A stretch of 64,000 nt of DNA. It comes from Crotophaga sulcirostris. Taxonomy: Eukaryota > Chordata > Aves > Cuculiformes > Crotophagidae. This document shows positions 60,301 to 64,000 of the stretch, piece by piece. The notes below the pieces were generated by a model. That model worked only from the letters and a program-made list of their open reading frames with translations, ran no database searches and had not been told where the DNA came from. The position numbers were made by a program, and so were the translations under genes. The DNA is taken from NCBI GenBank assembly GCA_013397455.1, contig VYZB01000383.1:529501-593500 (forward strand), in the 5' to 3' direction. Positions within the stretch are counted from its first letter, which is position 1. Every line of letters begins with the position of its first letter.

Positions 60301-61618
60301 ATTCCCTCGGTCTTGCTTTTTAGACAAAATAACCTGTAGTAGTTTTAATTTGGATTTCTCTCTTTTTATCCTCATACTCTGACATTGCAAAGGCTGTGAA
60401 AGTGCCAAGCCCTGGAAACTTTCCAGTGCGTTGAAGATTTTGGTCCAGCATTTGCCTGTTGACTTCTGGCATCACGTAACGTGGTCTTCTCCAAGCCTAG
60501 GAAAATTTTACTAAGATTTTAATAAGATTACTGCCTCAACAAATCTGTAAGAGTGTTTGGTTGGTGGATGAGGGAGGCTGTTGTTGAAGGTTACTGCTTT
60601 TGGAAGGTTGATTTTTTTTTTTTTTTTAGACTTTCTGACTTTTGTCCTTTGCATTGTGTAATATAAATTATGCTTTTTTTCTTTTAGCAATATAATTTAG
60701 AGATCAAAGAAAGTAGAACTGTTGAAGTCTTGATTTAGATTAACTCAGACCTTAAGGGAGAGTTTAGATTCTGTAAAAAAAAAATAATGCTAAAGGAAAC
60801 GTTAAAAAAACCCACACCATCTCTAGTAAAATTAATATTTATTCAGTAAATTGGCAGATTTATAAAAAAAGGAAATTTTCATGCACTTGTTTAAAAAATA
60901 AAAGAATAAAACTACTAATTAGTAGTCAAATATCAGACAATAGGATTTCTTGAATGTCAAACACAGGCTTTTAGGAGCAGTACATTATGTCTAACACCTA
61001 AAAAGAGGCTTCTGAAGAGCTGCTTGTGCAACTAGTTTTAAATTGAATTGATTGTACTACTCACAAGTTTCTTCTCAGGAATTGGTTTTCCCTCCTTAGA
61101 CTGTGTTGCAGGTTTGGTTCAAAATCAAATCCTCCTTCTTCTTTTGCTGTTAATTTGTTTTAGTTTTCAATCCATAGAAATCAAAGAACTAATGAGTAGA
61201 GTTTTCAGAAGTGGTTCATTCTCCATTAGCAGTCATAGATTTTATTTTTTTCCCTCGTTCTCTCTATTGACAGGTTAGATAAGGAGGGTTAACGTTAGCT
61301 GGAGGCATCACTTTATGTATACATAAGGCATCCATGGAGAAGTCTCATAGACCATGTTAACCATCTATTGATTGAGAGCTGTCAAGATTTTGTTCAGAAC
61401 ACAGCAATTTCCTTCAAAACTGCCACCAATCAAAGTTTTGGTGGCTTTAGACATGGCATATGTTTGACAACTCTGAGGTTGGGTCTGTTTTCTGCTTTTC
61501 AGAGTTTTCCTGGTTCAACTGGTGCCTACCAGGGTCGTGTCTGCTCAGCCTGCTCCTCATTCTGTGTTTCCGTGAGTCCTATGACAGACTCTATCTCGAC
61601 GTCGTCGTCTCCGTGTGA
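1..61618 (+). CDS. SLC49A4: SLC49A4 (DIRC2), lysosomal MFS transporter, nine coding exons, 5'-incomplete
   Basis: Spliced coding region joining the nine exons listed separately: 1308 nt, 435 residues plus TGA, open throughout, with every junction phase-matched. I recognise the protein as DIRC2/SLC49A4, closely similar to the human protein over its whole length from the Gly-Arg before TM1 to the C-terminal valine. The family has 12 membrane helices and sits in the lysosomal membrane; from established work it is linked to H+-driven export of pyridoxine (vitamin B6), is N-glycosylated, and is cut by cathepsin L in the TM5-TM6 loop. Visible here: an MFS motif A-like D68-K-K-G-x-R73 between TM2 and TM3, an NGT sequon at residue 165 in the TM5-TM6 loop, a basic cytosolic central loop (about 208-234), and a YDRL motif at 424-427 in the tail. 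Residue numbers count from base 1 of the window. The first ~43 residues, including the dileucine lysosomal sorting signal known in mammals, lie outside the window. Confidence 0.97.
613..921. repeat. Diverged tandem duplication, two units of about 155 bp
   Basis: Unit 1 (about 613-769) and unit 2 (about 770-921) align in order. Both have GGCTGG near the start, a GCTTGCTTTT..TTTTAGTTG block (632 and 790), a GGCAA-GA-AG-GACA block, CCAGAAGTTG (680 and 837), CCAGGG-TTCAG, GAGC-C-AGAGG, and GTTTCCTAATCC followed by TTCAGG (728 and 882). Identity by eye is roughly 70-75%, with small indels. Neither unit resembles CR1. It lies only 400 bases past exon 1, in the flank of the CpG island. Confidence 0.75.
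1824..1928 (+). mobile_element. CR1 LINE 3'-end fragment
   Basis: Contains the CR1 terminal signature: CCATGGTTTAGATGATGGG, then GGTTGGACTCGACGATCTCA and GAGGTCCTTTCC, ending in GTGATACTGTGATA. 5'-truncated, about 105 bp, as is typical for avian CR1 copies. Confidence 0.85.
7780..7800. repeat. (GA)n microsatellite
   Basis: About nine GA units in a purine-rich stretch. Confidence 0.85.
8431..8465. repeat. AT-rich alternating palindrome
   Basis: AAAAACATTT followed directly by its exact reverse complement AAATGTTTTT, then four Ts and AAAAACATTT again, so the middle arm can pair with either side. Confidence 0.75.
8636..8735 (+). mobile_element. CR1 LINE 3'-end fragment
   Basis: Same end sequence as the copy at 1824: CCATGGTTTAGATGATGGG, GGTTGGACTCGATGATCTCA, GAGGTCCTTTCCAACC, with tail CTGTAATACTGGGATACTGTG. 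5'-truncated. Confidence 0.87.
9602..9700 (-). mobile_element. CR1 LINE 3'-end fragment, ATTCTA-tail type, inverted
   Basis: Reads GTAGAATCATGGAATGGTTT, GGAAGGGACCTTAAAGATCA and CCCCTCTGCCATGGGCAGGG on the + strand, which is the reverse complement of the classical CR1 3' end. About 98 bp. Confidence 0.87.
11241..11520 (-). mobile_element. CR1 LINE 3'-end fragment, about 280 bp, inverted
   Basis: Longest uninterrupted CR1 copy in the window. On the + strand it opens with AGAATCATGGAATCATTTAG, continues with CTGCCATGGGCAGGGACCCC, the GGGCAACCTGGGCCAGGGCC block and AACGTGGAGAATTTCTTCAT, to the CCCCCTTGTCCTGTCACTAC block. This is the reverse complement of the CR1 3'UTR. Overlapping ORFs here are repeat sequence, not genes. 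Confidence 0.93.
11632..11653. repeat. Poly-T / (TG)n tract
   Basis: Run of nine or more Ts followed by about six TG units. Confidence 0.8.
14692..14766 (+). mobile_element. CR1 LINE 3'-terminal fragment
   Basis: GTTGGGTTCTAGGTTGGACT, CGATGATCTCAAAGGTCC, TTTCCAACC and tail GTGCTGTGATACTGTGATAC. About 75 bp, the shortest complete-ended copy. Confidence 0.85.
19071..19164 (+). CDS. SLC49A4: SLC49A4 exon 2: TM3
   Basis: 94 nt, residues 71-102. The acceptor is TTTTCATCTTAG and the donor GTAAGT. It completes Gly71 and encodes [20 protein letters not shown], the third membrane helix, followed by the short [10 protein letters not shown] connector. This matches the human segment beginning LRITVLLTSF. 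It leaves in phase 2, with the Lys102 codon split AA/G to exon 3. The exon is too short to stand out as an ORF and was found by following the family alignment and phase constraint from exon 1. Confidence 0.95.
19165..30797 (+). other. SLC49A4 intron 2 (11.6 kb)
   Basis: GTAAGT donor and CCAG acceptor. Contains one inverted CR1 fragment (27473) and AT-rich sequence. Two places look more structured than background and are discussed as findings: minus-strand ORFs at 22727-23309 and an exon-like segment at 30134-30316. No RNA gene recognised. Confidence 0.9.
27473..27610 (-). mobile_element. CR1 LINE 3'-end fragment, inverted
   Basis: On the + strand: GTATCACACACAGTATCGCA, ACAAGGTTGGAAAGGACCTC, CCAACCTATAACCCAACACT, ATCATCTAAACCATGGCACT and CAGTGCCTCATCCAATCTCC. 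This is the reverse complement of the CR1 end found at 37905. The tail, read on the minus strand, is GATACTGTGTGTGATAC. Confidence 0.9.
30798..31066 (+). CDS. SLC49A4: SLC49A4 exon 3: TM4, TM5 and glycosylated luminal loop
   Basis: 269 nt, residues 102-192, the longest coding exon. The acceptor is CTCTGTTCCAG and the donor GTGTGG. It encodes the [20 protein letters not shown] segment (TM4), the conserved [11 protein letters not shown] turn, TM5 (about 138-161) and the luminal loop. The loop contains one NGT sequon at 30985-30993, which corresponds to the N-glycosylated asparagine of the human protein, in the region known to be processed by cathepsin L. The exon ends after Tyr-Ala plus G (phase 1). 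Reading past the donor gives Gly-Val-Val-stop, which is intron, not coding. Confidence 0.97.
32290..32794 (+). mobile_element. CR1 LINE 3' region interrupted by an assembly gap
   Basis: Left of the gap, CTGGGCCCCTCAGTTTGGGA, GGATGTCCAGAGGAGGGCAA and CGAGGATGGTGAAGGG match the CR1 sequence around the end of its second ORF. Right of the gap, GTGATACTGTGATAC is the 3' tail seen on the other CR1 copies here. Both flanks are in + orientation, so the gap most simply covers the missing middle of one CR1 insertion. Confidence 0.8.
32375..32779. other. Assembly gap (405 N)
   Basis: 405 consecutive N bases. Three long apparent ORFs across it are artefacts of translating N. Confidence 0.99.
37017..37146 (+). 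CDS. SLC49A4: SLC49A4 exon 4: TM6 and central cytosolic loop
   Basis: 130 nt, residues 192-235. The acceptor has a long pyrimidine tract ending GTTTAG; the donor is GTAGGT. It completes Glu192, then TM6 ([15 protein letters not shown]), and the loop joining the two six-helix halves, with the proline-rich SRPPFPPSV and basic [14 protein letters not shown] stretches that are nearly identical in mammals. The preceding ~250 bases are open in the same frame but have no family similarity and are intron. Leaves in phase 2 (AG of Ser235). Confidence 0.96.
37905..38040 (+). mobile_element. CR1 LINE 3'-end fragment
   Basis: CCTGGAGGTGTTTAAGGGAA, GACTGGATGAGGCACTGAGT, GCCATGGTTTAGATGACGGG, GGTTGGACTTGATGATCTCA and GAGGTCCCTTCCAACC, then the tail GTGATACTGTGATAA. 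About 136 bp; it extends further into the 3'UTR of the element than most copies here. Confidence 0.93.
42079..42160 (-). mobile_element. CR1 LINE 3'-terminal fragment, inverted
   Basis: On the + strand: TATCACACACAGTATTACAA, GGACCTTTGAGATCATCGAG and TCCAACCTATAATCCAACAC. It carries a small internal duplication (GGAAAAGGAAAGG) not seen in the other copies, and shares its extended tail with the copy at 27473. Confidence 0.87.
42486..42594 (+). CDS. SLC49A4: SLC49A4 exon 5: TM7
   Basis: 109 nt, residues 235-271. The acceptor is TTGTCTTCACAG and the donor GTAAGT. It completes Ser235 and encodes [20 protein letters not shown] then [16 protein letters not shown], the first helix of the C-terminal half with the conserved WSGVLD motif at its end. 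It ends exactly on the Gln271 codon (phase 0), the only phase-0 junction in the gene. Human differs from this exon by only a few conservative changes. Confidence 0.96.
42595..43207 (+). other. SLC49A4 intron 5 (613 bp)
   Basis: GTAAGT donor and GTCAG acceptor after a T-rich tract. Nothing recognised inside. Confidence 0.93.
43208..43275 (+). CDS. SLC49A4: SLC49A4 exon 6: TM8
   Basis: 68 nt, residues 272-294, the shortest coding exon. The acceptor follows a T-rich tract ending TTGTCAG; the donor is GTAGGA. It encodes [20 protein letters not shown] then Met-Ala and the first two bases of Arg294. The [10 protein letters not shown] sequence is the luminal entry to TM8 and is highly conserved in SLC49A4. 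Only 613 bases separate it from exon 5. Confidence 0.95.
43276..48006 (+). other. SLC49A4 intron 6 (4.7 kb)
   Basis: GTAGGA donor and TTTTAG acceptor. Contains the ATT microsatellite and short tandem repeat at 46359-46417. No CR1 longer than that and no gene recognised. Confidence 0.9.
46359..46417. repeat. (ATT)n microsatellite joined to two 21-bp tandem units
   Basis: About seven ATT units, then TTATTGCTCTCTGCAACTAC (46377) and TTATTGCTCTCTACAACTAG (46398), a 21-bp period with few differences. The second unit resembles the CR1 block around TTATTGCTCTCTACAACTAC, so this may be a CR1 scrap that was duplicated. Confidence 0.65.
48007..48134 (+). CDS. SLC49A4: SLC49A4 exon 7: TM9
   Basis: 128 nt, residues 294-337. 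The acceptor is GGTGCTTTTATTTTAG and the donor GTATTG. It completes Arg294 and encodes [20 protein letters not shown] followed by a hydrophobic STWFTLSCL stretch and the THLPLTT loop. The Arg-x-x-Asp-x-x-Arg arrangement before TM9 is the second-half counterpart of the MFS loop 2-3 motif. Leaves in phase 1, splitting Ala337. Confidence 0.95.
48249..48269. repeat. Poly-A tract
   Basis: AAAAG followed by about 17 A residues; simple sequence, no LINE or retrogene body recognised upstream. Confidence 0.8.
50977..50998. repeat. (GT)n imperfect microsatellite
   Basis: GT units interrupted by one TA. Confidence 0.8.
56907..56942. repeat. Poly-T tract, about 35 bp
   Basis: Long T runs with two C interruptions, the longest homopolymer stretch in the window. 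It could be the tail of a minus-strand retro-insertion, but no body is recognised next to it. Confidence 0.8.
58508..58690 (+). CDS. SLC49A4: SLC49A4 exon 8: TM10 and TM11
   Basis: 183 nt, residues 337-398. The acceptor is TGTTTTCTTTTATAG and the donor GTAAGA. It encodes TM10 ([20 protein letters not shown]), the charged [19 protein letters not shown] segment and TM11 ([20 protein letters not shown]). The [13 protein letters not shown] motif is diagnostic of the SLC49/FLVCR family. An Asn-Ser-Ser sequon lies within TM10 and is unlikely to be used. It ends in phase 1 at Glu398. Confidence 0.97.
58691..61502 (+). other. SLC49A4 intron 8 (2.8 kb)
   Basis: GTAAGA donor and TTTTCAG acceptor. No repeat or gene recognised. 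Confidence 0.92.
61503..61618 (+). CDS. SLC49A4: SLC49A4 exon 9: TM12, C-terminal tail and stop
   Basis: 116 nt, residues 398-435 plus TGA at 61616-61618. The acceptor is TTTTCTGCTTTTCAG. It encodes [20 protein letters not shown] (TM12) and the tail [17 protein letters not shown], which is identical or nearly so to human. YDRL (61580-61591) fits a Tyr-x-x-hydrophobic sorting motif; whether it is used is inference. A TAA begins one base after the TGA but in another frame. Overlapping longer ORFs in this stretch use the wrong frame. Confidence 0.96.
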
Positions 61619-61910
61619 TAACACCGGACTGATGAGGGACTGGAAGAGACTGGAAGTCAACTTTGCAGTCTGCACGTGGATTTGCATGACTGAACAGTGG
61701 AATAATGAAGAAATTACAGGACTTAATTGTGGCTTTATTAGACAGGGTGAGGGACAGGCTGTTCTTACAATCAAGACCACCTTGATTTGCGATAAGTGTG
61801 GAACTTGAGTGGTGATGCCGAAATGCACAAAGAGAATATATTTGGTCCCGGTGTCAGAGCTGGGGCTCTCTATTTAAAAGGCTGTTGATGTAGCAGTGAG
61901 ATGTACATTT

Positions 61911-61931
61911 GTGTGTGTGTGTGTGTGTGTG
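61911..61931. repeat. (GT)n microsatellite in 3'UTR
   Basis: About ten GT units, then GCGTGC. Confidence 0.85.
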
Positions 61932-62994
61932 CGTGCTGACTCAAGGCTGTACACACCAAGGTACCAGTAATCTTTGGAGTCTTCTATCAGAGCATAAATA
62001 GTGAATAATCTTAAGAAAATGAAAAAAATAGATGACAGGGAAAAAAATCTTATTTTTTTTTTAAAGAACTCTCTCTAAAATCGTTAGTAATTTCTATAAT
62101 GAATGTCCATTAAACAGTTAAGCTAAAACGATTTGGTGCTTGTACACTACATTTACATTCTTATAAAGTGATTTCTGATATAAGACACTGGTACCAGGGG
62201 TTTTAGCCATATTAAATATCCCAAACAGTCCTTGCAGTGTTGTTAGAGGTGTTTGTTATCACCCTGGAGCACATGTAAACGATAGCTGTAGCTGCCACTG
62301 AAACCCAGCTTGCACCTTGCAGTCACCTCTGACATACCACCATGGTTCTGTGTCTCCCGAACACAGAGCATCTGTGGTATTTCAGGAGTTTACTAGAGTC
62401 TCACTCTTGGTAGATGTTGCTGTTTCAAAGGCCACCACTGTGCCACCTTTTCATTCCCTGTCTCCAGTACTGCCTATTTTACTGTGGAGACCTGCTTGTG
62501 CCACTGAATGCTGTGGGTGTGGATGTCCAAGTCCCACTGTTTCTCTCTGGTACTCTAAGGTGCACATGGTTTTTAGGATTAGTTTATGATTGAGGGTGCC
62601 TAAAAACATTGTTGGCTAACTCAAGTCTTTAAAATCACTATTTCCTAAAAAAAATCGTTCTAATTGATGAGGTGCCCTGATGGCGAAATGACAATGGGTT
62701 TGACAATGAGAAATAACTTGAGTTTTGGCATAATATGGGATATAAAATGTCAACTCTTTTTAATGAGTACTAATCTGTGGTCGTTTTGGCCCTTACTTGA
62801 ACATAAATATTAAAGACTCTTTCAATAGTTTATTAACTCAATTTTAAACCTGCTAATATTTTTTTAATTATATTCTTAGATTTCAGTTCAGCGTCACTTA
62901 CAGTATTTCTGTGTGTGTGTGTGTTCTGTGCTTTGTGTTAGAGGTGTGTGTTTCTGTGTGTGTGTTTGTGCATATTTATATCTATGTATACACA

Positions 62995-63000
62995 AATAAA
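62995..63000 (+). other. Candidate polyadenylation signal AATAAA
   Basis: Canonical hexamer directly before the AT hairpin, a proximal candidate. A hairpin adjoining the signal could help or hinder its use. Confidence 0.4.
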
Positions 63001-63028
63001 ACTTATATATATATTTTATATATAAGTT
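63000..63028. repeat. AT-rich inverted repeat (hairpin)
   Basis: AACTTATATA at the start and its exact complement TATATAAGTT at the end, with a short AT loop; located in the 3'UTR. Confidence 0.7.
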
Positions 63029-63337
63029 ATCTAAGAATATGTGTTTACATAGGTTTATTTTAAGGAATCATGTCTCTGGATGGTGTATGCCACTGTTTGT
63101 AACTCAACCAGTCACTGCCGTGAAACGCATACATACACTATCTGTGACATGAATATTTTTCAGGGGGTGAAAGTTTTCCTACCATAGCAATTTTATTGCA
63201 GGGGGTGCATGCATGTGTTGGAGGACGCTGGTGTGCAGGGTTCTGCATCTGTAAAAGTCTGGATCAAAGGCCTTCTGCTCTTGTGTTGGGCTCTTCTCTG
63301 CCGCCCTAGGGTGACACCGACACTGTAAACTCACTCG

Positions 63338-63343
63338 AATAAA
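63338..63343 (+). other. Candidate polyadenylation signal AATAAA
   Basis: Canonical hexamer in a less AT-rich context, 1.72 kb after the stop codon. Confidence 0.45.
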
Positions 63344-63456
63344 CCCTGAACTGAGCGTTGCCTTTAAGACACGGATTCATTCATTCTGTCTACTCTCCTT
63401 TTGCAGAGAGAATGTGCCAGTAATACCTTCAACTCAGGAGTGTAACTGTGCAGTAA

Positions 63457-63462
63457 AATAAA
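63457..63462 (+). other. Candidate polyadenylation signal AATAAA
   Basis: Canonical hexamer 1.84 kb after the stop, followed within 30 bases by a T-rich stretch (TGCTTTTATGTTTTC) that suits a cleavage-factor binding element. Confidence 0.5.
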
Positions 63463-63489
63463 ACAAGCTGTTCCCTGCTTTTATGTTTT

Positions 63490-64000
63490 CAGAGCAATGG
63501 ATGTATTTACTGTAATAACAGAAAATTGACTTAGCTCATTGCCTGTATCAGCTACTAAATGATCCTTTCTGTCTTGAAGCAGGTTCTTTGTAGAAATGGA
63601 GCTAACCTAACCTGGGATAACTAAATCAATCTAACCAGCGTGTTCAGAACCGCTGGCATCATCCTCTTACTGTTTTTCAGATGAATGGTTATAACTGTCC
63701 AACTTCTTTTTACTATGTTTTAGTGCCTGAAATAGTTTCAGTATGCAGTAGCTGCTGCTACCTATTGTCTTCTGAAACCAAGGTTCATTTGCCAAGAGTC
63801 TGATTGGAGTTGCATTGTCATGGCAGAATTGCAAGCTCAGATGGCTCTTTGGAGCTTTGCTTCTGCAATTTACTGTAGCTATATTAAGATTAAAATTGCA
63901 CAGTTTGGGCACCGTCCCGAGTGACAGAGATTTCTAATCCTTTCACTGTCCTGACTATTTTAAGATGGAGAAGCAATTCAGGCGATATTCAGACTATAAC
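63490..64000. other. 3' flank, no gene seen
   Basis: No exon, repeat or RNA gene recognised. In mammals the next gene downstream is SEMA5B, but nothing resembling it is present here. Confidence 0.6.

Larger units (their letters stand above)
61619..63480 (+). other. SLC49A4 3'UTR (extent uncertain)
   Basis: Begins after the TGA at 61616. It carries a (GT)n run at 61911-61931, a GT-rich stretch at 62910-62970 and an AT hairpin at 63000-63028. AATAAA signals occur at 62995-63000, 63338-63343 and 63457-63462. The last is followed by T-rich sequence fitting a downstream element, so transcripts most plausibly end near 63338-63490; the exact site is not visible. Confidence 0.6.

Noticed and set aside
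61368..61808. 146-codon ORF overlapping exon 9
   Set aside because: It is in a different frame from the SLC49A4 C-terminus, which matches the family through the TGA at 61616.
1..64000. tRNA, rRNA, snoRNA, CRISPR or operon-like structures
   Set aside because: No cloverleaf-like B-box, no spaced direct repeats and no tightly packed ORFs were seen; the sequence is an intron-rich vertebrate locus.

Overview
The window is vertebrate nuclear DNA, almost certainly from a bird. Coding sequence sits in short exons with GT-AG introns. Overall composition is AT-rich, and the interspersed repeats I recognise are CR1-type LINE 3' ends, the dominant avian retrotransposon. There is no operon, CRISPR array or prokaryotic feature.

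One protein-coding gene accounts for essentially the whole window: SLC49A4 (DIRC2), a 12-helix major facilitator superfamily transporter of the lysosomal membrane, on the + strand. Nine coding exons can be placed to the base: 1-211, 19071-19164, 30798-31066, 37017-37146, 42486-42594, 43208-43275, 48007-48134, 58508-58690 and 61503-61618. All phases are compatible, and together they give 1308 nt, or 435 codons plus a TGA stop. Compared with the roughly 478-residue mammalian protein, only the cytosolic N-terminal tail of about 43 residues, with the start codon and promoter, lies upstream of base 1. No exon is broken.

Layout: bases 1 to about 340 are the GC- and CpG-rich end of a promoter-proximal CpG island containing exon 1. 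Intron 1 (18.9 kb) holds a diverged 157-bp tandem duplication, five CR1 fragments, a GA microsatellite and an AT palindrome. Intron 2 (11.6 kb) holds one CR1 fragment and a candidate orphan terminal exon. Intron 3 contains a 405-base N gap that interrupts a CR1 copy. Introns 4 and 5 each follow part of the second transporter half; intron 4 has two CR1 fragments and a possible poison exon. Intron 6 has an ATT microsatellite joined to a small tandem repeat. Intron 7 (10.4 kb) and intron 8 show no other gene. After the stop codon there is a GT-rich, AU-hairpin-bearing 3'UTR with AATAAA signals at 62995, 63338 and 63457. The last ~0.5 kb has no recognisable gene.

I found no clearly novel biological system. 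The observations most worth following are the repeat structures, the gap inside CR1, and a few short exon-like or ORF-like islands inside introns, all given with modest confidence.
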